From positions 124,001 through 188,000 of the forward strand of contig QCFY01000001.1 of the NCBI GenBank assembly GCA_003280085.1: a stretch of 64,000 bases of DNA. The letters run 5' to 3'. A model generated the notes under the pieces. The model saw nothing but the letters and a program-made list of their open reading frames with translations, had not been told where the DNA came from and did not search any database. This DNA is from Prochlorococcus sp. AG-363-O06 (GTDB lineage Bacteria > Cyanobacteriota > Cyanobacteriia > PCC-6307 > Cyanobiaceae). The translations under genes were made by a program, and so were the position numbers. Each line of letters begins with the position of its first letter. Position 1 is the first letter of the stretch. Positions 52,004 through 60,173 of the stretch are shown piece by piece.

Positions 52004-53092
52004 ATGACGATAATTTCTATCAATCGCGATCATAAGGTGAGTCAAGGGAAAGAACTCTTCAAGCAATATCTCCGCAAAGTAGGAAGTGGCGAAAAAACTA
52101 GTTGTTCTTTGAGCCGTGAAGAAGCAGCTAATGCACTCAGATTAATATTAGAAGCCAAAGCAACTCCGGCACAAATCGGGGCATTTATGATTGCTCACCG
52201 CATTAAACGCCCAGAGCCACAAGAACTAGCAGGAATGCTTGATACATACTTAAGCCTTGGTCCCAAAATTAAATCAAATAAAAAGAACCACCTACCTTTA
52301 GCCTTTGGCATGCCATTTGATGGAAGAAAACGCACTGCTCCAATATTTCCATTGACAACGCTTGTACTCCTTAGTGCAAACCAACCAATCTTATTAGTGG
52401 GAGGCAAAAGAATGCCAATCAAATTTGGAGTAACTACAGAAGAACTATTTAACGAGCTAGGGCTAAAACTTAAAGGCTTATCAATAAAGGAAGTACAGAC
52501 CGGTTTTGAAAAAAATAATTTTGCTTTTATCTATCAACCGGAACACTTTCCATTAGGAGATACCTTAATTAATTATCGAGATGAAATAGGAAAACGTCCT
52601 CCACTAGCGAGCATGGAGCTTCTTTGGAGTCCACTGAAAGGGGATCATATACTGATAAGCGGTTTTGTACATCCTCCAACAGAAGAAAGAGCAAAAAATA
52701 CTATAAAATTCTTTAAAAATATAAAATTAATATCGGTCAAAGGGCTTGAGGGCAGTATAGATCTTCCAACTAGCCGTCCATGCATTACTGGAAATATGAG
52801 CAATGAAAAATCTAGCCGATTAATTCTTTATCCACGTAAATATCAATTGAATGGCAAGGATATTGAGTTCGGGAATCTGAATGAATGGCGCAAGAATGCT
52901 TTTGATGCTCTCAACAACAAAGGTCCATTTCTTCAGCCCTTAATATGGAACGCAGGAGTTTATCTATGGTTTTCTAAGAATGCAATTAGTCTTCAAGAAG
53001 GATTAGATAAGGCGAAGATATATATTCGTGAAGGTTTAGCGAAGAAAAAGCTTGAAGAATTGATAAGTTGGAGATGCCAATACAATAGTTAA
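52004..53092 (+). CDS. TrpD-like (anthranilate phosphoribosyltransferase family) protein
   Basis: A 362-residue protein of the nucleoside phosphorylase/TrpD fold. An N-terminal helical domain (about 28-85, REEAANALRLILEAKATPAQIGAFMIAHRIK) is followed by the alpha/beta domain. The catalytic PRPP loop GTGGD is replaced by MPFDG and the KHGN motif by GKRMPIKFG, so it is unlikely to be a true TrpD. It resembles the TrpD2/YbiB group in this respect. The start may be the ATG at 52004 or a GTG at 52037. Its position at the end of the nitrite block and the NtcA box upstream suggest nitrogen control. It overlaps the convergent GNAT gene by four bases. Confidence 0.75.
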   Translation: MTIISINRDHKVSQGKELFKQYLRKVGSGEKTSCSLSREEAANALRLILEAKATPAQIGAFMIAHRIKRPEPQELAGMLDTYLSLGPKIKSNKKNHLPLAFGMPFDGRKRTAPIFPLTTLVLLSANQPILLVGGKRMPIKFGVTTEELFNELGLKLKGLSIKEVQTGFEKNNFAFIYQPEHFPLGDTLINYRDEIGKRPPLASMELLWSPLKGDHILISGFVHPPTEERAKNTIKFFKNIKLISVKGLEGSIDLPTSRPCITGNMSNEKSSRLILYPRKYQLNGKDIEFGNLNEWRKNAFDALNNKGPFLQPLIWNAGVYLWFSKNAISLQEGLDKAKIYIREGLAKKKLEELISWRCQYNS

Positions 53093-53571
53093 TCACTAGA
53101 AAGTTTTTTCTTCATTAAGTAGCGTGTAAATCTTACACCACCTATTTCTATAGTTTCAGGCCGTATATAAATCCATCCATTCTTAAGTAGCAAAGCAAAG
53201 CTAAATGAACTTGCTTCTGTAAACAAATAAGCTTGTCGTTCTTTGAATGCATCAAATTCAATTTGAGATAACAACAAAGATCCATGCCCTAACCGACTGG
53301 CACTACCTCGACAATAAAGCAAAGCCAACCGATTAGGAGGATACCTAACAGCAAACGCCATGGGCAACTCATTATCTAAACTCACCCATCCCATACCTTC
53401 CCGAAGAGGTCGGTCAAGAACTCCTGGCAACCAAGCTAATGCTGACCATGCCCTAATTTGTTCTATGGAATAACAAACATTTCCTTGCGACTCCACAGCA
53501 TCTGCATAAATGTCTCTAGCATCCCAATGGTCAGATTCTCGAAGTGGCTTTAAAGAACGTCTATTAGTCAT
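53089..53571 (-). CDS. GNAT-type acetyltransferase-like protein
   Basis: A 160-residue protein with the GNAT pattern: YCRGSASRLGHGSLLLSQIEFDAFKE corresponds to the acetyl-CoA pyrophosphate loop and following helix, with a C-terminal FALLLKNGW strand-helix. The substrate is unknown. It is divergent from the MFS gene (53 bp between starts) and overlaps the TrpD-like gene by four bases at the 3' end. Confidence 0.65.
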   Translation of the reverse strand: MTNRRSLKPLRESDHWDARDIYADAVESQGNVCYSIEQIRAWSALAWLPGVLDRPLREGMGWVSLDNELPMAFAVRYPPNRLALLYCRGSASRLGHGSLLLSQIEFDAFKERQAYLFTEASSFSFALLLKNGWIYIRPETIEIGGVRFTRYLMKKKLSSD

Positions 53572-53623
53572 TTACCTTGAATCTCCACAATATATATAAG
53601 TCAATTTGAGGAAAATCAGCACA

Positions 53624-54886
53624 ATGGAACAAACAACCTCAGGACACAAAACCAAGAGTTCAACACTTATAAGTGCATTTATTACTCTATTAAATGATCG
53701 TCTAGGAGAAACTATAGTTTTCCCATTGCTGCCTTTCTTGCTGGAACAATTTACAAAAAGTGGTAGCACTCTTGGGCTACTAGCAGGAACATATGCAATT
53801 TCACAATTTACTGTAGCGCCCTTAATTGGTGCTCTTAGTGATCGCTATGGACGGAAGCCAGTGATAATCACTTGTGTGTTTGGATCAGTCATCGGATTAT
53901 CCCTATTTGCATTAACGGTTAGTTTAGATTGGACACAATGGCTACCTGCATGGGCAGCCAGTCTTCCGTTGTTATTACTCTTCCTCGCAAGGATAATTGA
54001 TGGTGCTAGCGGAGGAACAGCTGCTACTGCTACTGCAATTCTTGCAGATATATCAACCCCAGCGAATCGGGCTAAAACATTTGGCTTGATCGGTGTGGCA
54101 TTTGGACTGGGCTTTGTTCTAGGTCCTGGATTAGGAACAACACTAGCCAAATTCAGCGTTACATTGCCTGTTTGGGCTGCAACCGTATTTGCACTAATAA
54201 ACCTTGCTTTAGTCGTGTGGATCTTACCCGAAACCCTACCAAAATCATTACGTAATTCTTTACCCAGAAAAAGAGATCTAAATCCTGTAAATCAACTTCG
54301 ATTGGTTTTTAGTAACCCGCATACAAGAAAACTTTGTCTGGCCTTTTTTATATTCTTCATGGCATTTAATGGATTTACAGCAATTTTAGTACTGTACCTA
54401 AAAGAAGCCTTTGATTGGGGTCCTCAACTATCTAGTCAAGCCTTCATAGTTGTTGGCTTAATCGCAATGTTTGTTCAAGGAATATTAATTGGTCCATTAG
54501 TGATTCGCTTTGGCGAATCACGACTAACTCGTAATGGAATTGGATTTGTCATTACTGGTTGCCTGCTTTTAATAATTGCAAATAAACAGAATTCAATTCC
54601 TATGGTATTTAGCTCAGTAACTTTTTTAGCTATAGGCACTGGCTTAGTAACTCCATGTTTAAGAGCATTAATTTCCAAACGCCTTGACTCCTCAGGTCAA
54701 GGTACAGTTTTAGGAAGCCTTCAAGGCCTGCAAAGCTTAGGAACCTTTATAGGAGCAGCAGCCGCTGGACTAACCTATGATTTTTTCGGCCAAAAAAGTC
54801 CTTTTTTGCTAACGGGAGTATGCTTGATATTTGTCATCACACTACTTAATAGCAGTCGATCAATAGTGGAAAGAAAAACATCCTAA
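53624..54886 (+). CDS. MFS transporter, TetA-like
   Basis: A 420-residue, 12-span transporter with the major facilitator motif A GALSDRYGRKPV after span 2 and the antiporter motif C-like GLGFVLGPGLG in span 5. These are typical of drug/proton exporters; no real substrate can be inferred. The ATG at 53624 is favoured over a TTG at 53606, with GAGGA about eleven bases upstream. It is divergent from the GNAT gene and precedes ppk1. Confidence 0.85.
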   Translation: MEQTTSGHKTKSSTLISAFITLLNDRLGETIVFPLLPFLLEQFTKSGSTLGLLAGTYAISQFTVAPLIGALSDRYGRKPVIITCVFGSVIGLSLFALTVSLDWTQWLPAWAASLPLLLLFLARIIDGASGGTAATATAILADISTPANRAKTFGLIGVAFGLGFVLGPGLGTTLAKFSVTLPVWAATVFALINLALVVWILPETLPKSLRNSLPRKRDLNPVNQLRLVFSNPHTRKLCLAFFIFFMAFNGFTAILVLYLKEAFDWGPQLSSQAFIVVGLIAMFVQGILIGPLVIRFGESRLTRNGIGFVITGCLLLIIANKQNSIPMVFSSVTFLAIGTGLVTPCLRALISKRLDSSGQGTVLGSLQGLQSLGTFIGAAAAGLTYDFFGQKSPFLLTGVCLIFVITLLNSSRSIVERKTS

Positions 54887-54908
54887 TTTCCACAATTCAA
54901 AACTTAAC

Positions 54909-54932
54909 CCTATTTGCAAACTAGCAAATAGG
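54909..54932. repeat. Hairpin upstream of ppk1
   Basis: CCTATTTGC (54909-54917) and GCAAATAGG (54924-54932) form a perfect nine-base stem with a six-base loop between the MFS gene and ppk1. There is no T-run. CTTAACC (54903-54909) just before it matches one half of the cyanobacterial Pho box, but the second half is missing. Confidence 0.45.
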
Positions 54933-54958
54933 CATCGCACTTTACTTATTGTAGGTAA

Positions 54959-57088
54959 ATGTCGAAAGAAGTCACAGAAAAGAGCCTTTACATCAATCGG
55001 GAACTCAGTTGGATTAATTTCAATGAAAGAGTGCTGAATCAAGCCCTAGATACTAGGGTTCCACTAATTGAACAAGCAAAATTTAGTGCTATTTTTAGCA
55101 ACAATCTTGATGAATTCTTCATGGTTAGAGTAGCTTCACTAAAATCACAAATAGAAGCAGGAATAAGTAAAAAAAGCGAAGATGGACTCACTCCTAAAGA
55201 GCAAATAGTCGCAATAAGAGAAAAGCTATTACCTCTTCTTGAAAAACAACAAAATCATTATCTCAACTATTTAAAAAAGGAGCTAAAAAAAACAAATGTA
55301 CATCTTCTCAAGTATGGGGAGCTAAATAAGCGTCAGAAAGTATGGGTCAAGAATTACTTTAAGACTGCGATTTTCCCTGTCCTAACTCCTTTAGCAGTTG
55401 ATCCTGCACATCCCTTCCCATTCGTTAGCAATTTAAGCTTAAATATTGCAGCAATTATTAAAGATCCAGACAACAAAAAGAATCAATTTGCAAGAGTAAA
55501 AGTGCCGCAAAAAACCATAGATAGATTCATACAAATACCACAAGACTTATCTAACGAGCTAAACGAGCCTATATTTACTGGAGTAGCCATAGAAGAGGTT
55601 GTTGGATTTAACTTGGAATTGCTTTTCCCAGGGATGGAAATAGAAGAACATTATTACTTCCGTGTTACAAGAGATGCAGATCTAGAGCTTAGAGATATTG
55701 AAGCTGATGACCTAATGAGCGCTCTTGAAGAAGGTTTAAGAAAACGTCGAATGGGAGGTGAAGTGGTAAGGCTTGAAGTCTCTGATCAAATGCCTGAAGA
55801 CATAATTAATTTATTACTGGAAGGTATGGATATACAAGAAAAGGATTTATATAAAATTAAAGGGTTATTAGGTTTGGATGAATTAATCAATCTATCTAGA
55901 ATTCCTTTAGAAAACCTAAAATATCCTGCCCACCAAGGGGTTACCCATCCTGACCTTAAAGGTCTACAATTAAGCCCTGAGGAAGGTCAATCATCAAAGC
56001 CTGGTGAACATAAAAGCATTTTCTCGATTATTAAACGCAAAGATTTATTAGTTCATCATCCTTATGATCTATTTTCAACATCTATAGAAGAATTTATAAA
56101 TCAAGCCGCTGCAGATAAACGTGTTATGGGTATCAAAATGACTCTTTATAGAACATCAAGAGATTCACCAATCATAGCGGCACTAATACGTGCAGCAGAA
56201 AATGGGAAGCAGGTAATGGCACTTGTAGAGCTAAAGGCACGCTTTGACGAGGACAATAATATCCAATGGGCTAAACAATTAGAGAATGCTGGAGTACATG
56301 TAGTTTATGGTGTTTTAGGACTTAAAACACATACAAAAATAGCTTTAATAGTAAGAAAAGAAAAATCAAGGCTAAGGAGTTATTTTCATATTGGAACTGG
56401 CAATTATAATTCCAAGACTTCAAAGGTATACACCGATTTAGGTTTATTATCTTCAGATCCAGAGCTAGGAAAAGACCTAATAGAACTATTTAATTATCTA
56501 ACAGGCTGTTCAAAACCACAAGTATTTAGAAAATTACTCGTAGCACCCGTCACATTAAGATCTGGAATAGAATTGCTCATAAGCAGAGAGATTAAACATG
56601 CGAAAAATGGAAATGCAGGGCATATACGAGCAAAAATGAATTCTTTGGTTGATCCAAAGATTGTGAAACTTCTCTACGAAGCATCAGAAGCAGGAGTCAA
56701 AACTGAATTAATCGTAAGAGGTATGTGTTGCCTTTACCCAGGACGCAAAAAAATCAGTGAAAACATTAGAGTAGTCAGCATTATTGGGAGATTTTTAGAG
56801 CACTCAAGAATCTTCTGGTTTAAAAATAATGATCAACCAGAAGTATATATCGGGAGTGCAGATTGGATGAGACGCAACTTAGACCGGCGAATAGAAGCAG
56901 TTACTCCAGTAAGTGATCCAGCCTTAAGAAGACAATTAGAAGATCTATTAGATGTCTATTTCTCTGACAACCGTAGTGCATGGGAGATGAAAAGCGATGG
57001 GAGTTTTCAGCAACTGCAGCCAAAAGATGAGGTAAGGTGCTCCCAAAATCAATTAATTAATATCTGGAATAAAAGGGCTCAAAATTAA
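54959..57088 (+). CDS. ppk1: Polyphosphate kinase
   Basis: Makes inorganic polyphosphate from ATP. The 709 residues show the N-terminal NRELSWINFNERVL, LDEFFMVRVA, the phosphohistidine region HHPYDLFSTSIEEFINQAA and VYGVLGLKTHTKIALIVRKE, and the C-terminal IGSADWMRRNLDRRIE block. All match PPK1. Polyphosphate storage is relevant in phosphate-poor oceans. Start ATG at 54959. Confidence 0.96.
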   Translation: MSKEVTEKSLYINRELSWINFNERVLNQALDTRVPLIEQAKFSAIFSNNLDEFFMVRVASLKSQIEAGISKKSEDGLTPKEQIVAIREKLLPLLEKQQNHYLNYLKKELKKTNVHLLKYGELNKRQKVWVKNYFKTAIFPVLTPLAVDPAHPFPFVSNLSLNIAAIIKDPDNKKNQFARVKVPQKTIDRFIQIPQDLSNELNEPIFTGVAIEEVVGFNLELLFPGMEIEEHYYFRVTRDADLELRDIEADDLMSALEEGLRKRRMGGEVVRLEVSDQMPEDIINLLLEGMDIQEKDLYKIKGLLGLDELINLSRIPLENLKYPAHQGVTHPDLKGLQLSPEEGQSSKPGEHKSIFSIIKRKDLLVHHPYDLFSTSIEEFINQAAADKRVMGIKMTLYRTSRDSPIIAALIRAAENGKQVMALVELKARFDEDNNIQWAKQLENAGVHVVYGVLGLKTHTKIALIVRKEKSRLRSYFHIGTGNYNSKTSKVYTDLGLLSSDPELGKDLIELFNYLTGCSKPQVFRKLLVAPVTLRSGIELLISREIKHAKNGNAGHIRAKMNSLVDPKIVKLLYEASEAGVKTELIVRGMCCLYPGRKKISENIRVVSIIGRFLEHSRIFWFKNNDQPEVYIGSADWMRRNLDRRIEAVTPVSDPALRRQLEDLLDVYFSDNRSAWEMKSDGSFQQLQPKDEVRCSQNQLINIWNKRAQN

Positions 57089-57278
57089 ACAAGTCTCTAA
57101 TTAAAGTCTGATTAAGCCCATCCAAATTCCACTCAAGTCCTTTAGGTATTTTAACTTTAGAAATAATAGAAAATTTGAGAATTGCGATGAGTTACGGAAA
57201 AATTTCAGTTTTTCTACCAACTTAATTGATTTAAAAGTGCTAAATTCCGGCCAAATCTAACTTTAGGAGGACAGGGTG

Positions 57279-58304
57279 ATGGGGATCCCTCTGAAATCTG
57301 GGGAGACTAGCTGTAATGAACAGCCAGATCCATCAGTGTTGTCATCAAAATCAAAACGTCGATCTGAGAGCAGCAATAAAAAAGGTAATGGCTCACGTGC
57401 ACAACATCGCCAAGCTGGCCGATTAGGCACTGATGCGATTGGCTTCTATCTCAGTAGTATTGGCAGGATTCCACTACTAACTCCAGCTGAAGAGATTGAA
57501 TTGGCTCATCACGTTCAGACAATGAAGAAATTGATGGAGCTCTCAGCAGAAGAACGTACTCCTCGCCAAAAGCATCAAATACGTATGGGTAAACGCGCTC
57601 GTGATCGAATGATGGCAGCAAATTTACGACTTGTTGTGAGTGTTGCTAAAAAATACCAAAATCAAGGCCTAGAGCTTCTCGATCTTGTACAAGAAGGAGC
57701 AATAGGTCTCGAACGAGCCGTAGATAAATTTGATCCTGCTATGGGATATAAATTCTCTACTTATGCCTACTGGTGGATCAGACAAGGTATGACTAGAGCA
57801 ATCGATAATAGTGCTCGCACTATTCGTTTGCCAATTCATATCAGTGAGAAGCTTTCTAAAATGCGTCGAATTTCAAGAGAGCTCTCTCATAGATTTGGAC
57901 GTCAACCAAATCGCCTAGAACTGGCAAATGCAATGGGCATTGAACCAAGTGATCTGGAAGATCTCGTCGGTCAAAGTGCTCCATGTGCTTCTCTAGATGC
58001 ACATGCCAGGGGTGAAGAAGATAGAAGCACACTAGGAGAGTTGATTCCAGATCCCAACTGTGGAGAGCCGATGGAAGGCATGGATCGAAGCATCCAAAAA
58101 GAACACTTAGGTGGCTGGCTTTCTCAACTTAACGAAAGAGAGCAAAAAATACTTAGATTAAGGTTTGGACTTGATGGAGAAGAACCATTGACTCTTGCTG
58201 AGATAGGTCGACAAATTAATGTTTCGAGGGAGCGAGTTAGGCAGCTTGAAGCAAAAGCAATCTTAAAGTTGAGAGTCATGACAACTCATCAACAAGCAGC
58301 CTGA
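57279..58304 (+). CDS. Group 2 RNA polymerase sigma-70 factor
   Basis: A sigma factor of the RpoD-like group 2 type. From the ATG at 57279 it has 341 residues; TAGGAGG eight bases upstream supports it, and a GTG at 57276 adds one. A polar, disordered N-terminus of about 50 residues precedes region 1.2 (DAIGFYLSSIGRIPLLTPAEEIELA), 2 (LRLVVSVAKKYQNQGLELLDLVQEGAIGLERAVDKFDP and KFSTYAYWWIRQ), 3 and 4 (SLAEIGR-type TLAEIGRQINVSRERVRQLEAKA). The usual region 1.1 is missing, as in group 2 factors for stress or circadian genes. Confidence 0.92.
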   Translation: MGIPLKSGETSCNEQPDPSVLSSKSKRRSESSNKKGNGSRAQHRQAGRLGTDAIGFYLSSIGRIPLLTPAEEIELAHHVQTMKKLMELSAEERTPRQKHQIRMGKRARDRMMAANLRLVVSVAKKYQNQGLELLDLVQEGAIGLERAVDKFDPAMGYKFSTYAYWWIRQGMTRAIDNSARTIRLPIHISEKLSKMRRISRELSHRFGRQPNRLELANAMGIEPSDLEDLVGQSAPCASLDAHARGEEDRSTLGELIPDPNCGEPMEGMDRSIQKEHLGGWLSQLNEREQKILRLRFGLDGEEPLTLAEIGRQINVSRERVRQLEAKAILKLRVMTTHQQAA

Positions 58305-58311
58305 TAATAGA

Positions 58312-58965
58312 TTGATAAATATCTACCATTTATTAACTATTTTAAGTTGGATAATTGTAATCATCTCGATATCTGTTTTATGTAGAAAATATTTACCCTC
58401 TCAAAAAGAGTTAAGTCGCAAAGTCGTACATATAGGGATAGGCCCAGTAATTGTCTTAGCTTGGTGGTTTAATATATCTTCAACAATAGCCATTATCACA
58501 TCATTGACTATAACTATAGGTCTGATATTGAACTACAAAGTCAAAATGTTACCTGCTTTAGAGGATATTCCTCGTAAAAGCTTTGGCACAATTGCATATG
58601 GGGTAAGCATTACATTGCTTTTAATTCTTTTTTGGCCTGAAAATGCAAATGCAGTAAGCGCAGGCATATTAGTTATGGCGTTTGGAGATGGACTAGCAGG
58701 TTTAATTGGACCTCAAATAAAATCCCCATCATGGAAAATATTTAATCAACGAAAATCAATTGCAGGGACAGCAACTATGGCCATGACTTCAATAATAGTT
58801 CTAATATTAATCAATGCATTGAGCTATTCATCACTTCAACCAGTAAGAATATTCGTAATTTCTATTATGGCAGTGGCTCTAGAACAAATCAGTCTCTGGG
58901 GAATAGATAATTTAACAGTACCTATATCCGTAGCATATGGCTCTATTTGGATGCTAAATCAATAA
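58312..58965 (+). CDS. Phytol/dolichol-kinase-like membrane protein
   Basis: A 217-residue protein with about six membrane spans. The motif ELSRKVVHIGIGP near residue 33 and FGDGLAGLIG match the CTP-dependent phytol kinase (VTE5/FolK-like) family, which returns phytol from chlorophyll to phytyl phosphate for tocopherol or chlorophyll. The start is TTG at 58312, eight bases after the sigma stop, so it may be coupled to it. A dolichol kinase or related CTP enzyme cannot be ruled out by motif alone. Confidence 0.78.
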   Translation: MINIYHLLTILSWIIVIISISVLCRKYLPSQKELSRKVVHIGIGPVIVLAWWFNISSTIAIITSLTITIGLILNYKVKMLPALEDIPRKSFGTIAYGVSITLLLILFWPENANAVSAGILVMAFGDGLAGLIGPQIKSPSWKIFNQRKSIAGTATMAMTSIIVLILINALSYSSLQPVRIFVISIMAVALEQISLWGIDNLTVPISVAYGSIWMLNQ

Positions 58966-58980
58966 GTCTAAAGGGTTCAT

Positions 58981-60042
58981 TCAAGAAGCCACTACTTTTG
59001 CCAATTGTTCAAGAAGTTTTTCCGTAGTAAGCATATCTATGCACGCATCAGTAATACTTTGCCCATAAACAAGATCAGAAGGGTCCGAAGATAATTTTTG
59101 ATTACCCTCTACAAGATGACTCTCAAGCATCACACCCATCAAATTTTTAGATCCTTGATGAATCTGAGTCGTGATTTCATGAAGCACATGAGCCTGACGT
59201 CGAAAATCCTTATTGGAATTCCCATGACTACAGTCAACCATTAAACGTGCAGAAAGCCCTGCCTGTGTTAACTCTTCAGCAACCTGGTCAATAGCTTCAA
59301 CATGGTAATTAGATCCACGCTTCCCTCCTCTTAAAACCAAATGACCATCAGGATTACCAGTCGTACTGACAATTGAAGCATTCCCATTTGAATTAATGCC
59401 AAGAAAATGATGTGGGCGTGAAGCAGCTTCCATGGCATTTATTGCAATAGTTGCAGTGCCGTCTGTACCATTTTTATATCCAATTGGCATAGACAAGCCT
59501 GAGGCCATTTCACGATGAGTTTGGCTTTCAGTAGTTCTTGCACCAATAGCAGTCCAACTAATTAAATCCGCAATATATTGAGGAACAACTGGATCTAGTA
59601 ATTCTGTGGCAGCAGGCATACCTTCTCTTGCAAGATCTAATAGTAAAGATCTTGCAAGTCTTAAGCCTGTATTGATGTCATAAGAACCATCTAAATGGGG
59701 ATCGTTAATCAAACCTTTCCATCCAACTGTTGTTCTTGGCTTCTCAAAATAAACTCGCATCACCACCTCTAACTCAGAGGCATAACGCTTCCGTAAAGGC
59801 TTTAGCTTGCTTGCATACTCTTTAGCAGCATTAATATCATGAACTGAACAGGGTCCAACAATCACTAATAGCCGAGAATCCTGTCCTCTTAGAATGGATT
59901 GAATATTTTTTCTTGTAACAGCAACAGTTTGAGCGGATTTAGCATCTATAGGCAGATCACTATGCAAGAGAGCTGGTGGAACCAGTGGTCGGGTCTCCAC
60001 CACATGCAAATCGGAAGTGGTGGTCATTTCTCCTTTTTTCAT
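58981..60042 (-). CDS. aroF: 3-deoxy-7-phosphoheptulonate (DAHP) synthase, class I
   Basis: First enzyme of the shikimate route, joining PEP and erythrose 4-phosphate. The 353 residues match the AroFGH type: LLVIVGPCSVHD, MRVYFEKPRTTVGWKGLINDP, GARTTESQTHREMASGLSMPIGYKNGTDG and HGNSNKDFRRQ. The isozyme cannot be told from this alone; the feedback site near the N-terminus is not diagnostic here. An ATG at 60027 is an alternative start. It is divergent from acnB. Confidence 0.93.
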   Translation of the reverse strand: MKKGEMTTTSDLHVVETRPLVPPALLHSDLPIDAKSAQTVAVTRKNIQSILRGQDSRLLVIVGPCSVHDINAAKEYASKLKPLRKRYASELEVVMRVYFEKPRTTVGWKGLINDPHLDGSYDINTGLRLARSLLLDLAREGMPAATELLDPVVPQYIADLISWTAIGARTTESQTHREMASGLSMPIGYKNGTDGTATIAINAMEAASRPHHFLGINSNGNASIVSTTGNPDGHLVLRGGKRGSNYHVEAIDQVAEELTQAGLSARLMVDCSHGNSNKDFRRQAHVLHEITTQIHQGSKNLMGVMLESHLVEGNQKLSSDPSDLVYGQSITDACIDMLTTEKLLEQLAKVVAS

Positions 60043-60078
60043 ATCTATTAGGCTAAATAAATTCGAGCAGATTTACAT

Positions 60079-60098
60079 TGCTGAATTGGATTTCAGCA
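60079..60098. repeat. Inverted repeat between divergent aroF and acnB
   Basis: TGCTGAA (60079-60085) and TTCAGCA (60092-60098) form a perfect seven-base inverted repeat around six bases, in the 125-bp space between the two divergent starts. It could be an operator shared by both genes; no regulator is identified. Confidence 0.35.
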
Positions 60099-60173
60099 TG
60101 TATCTCACCCTCAATCATGGGAAGGTAGGAAGGAAGAACGAGAATTTTCCAAATTCATCAAGGAGTCTTGAGA

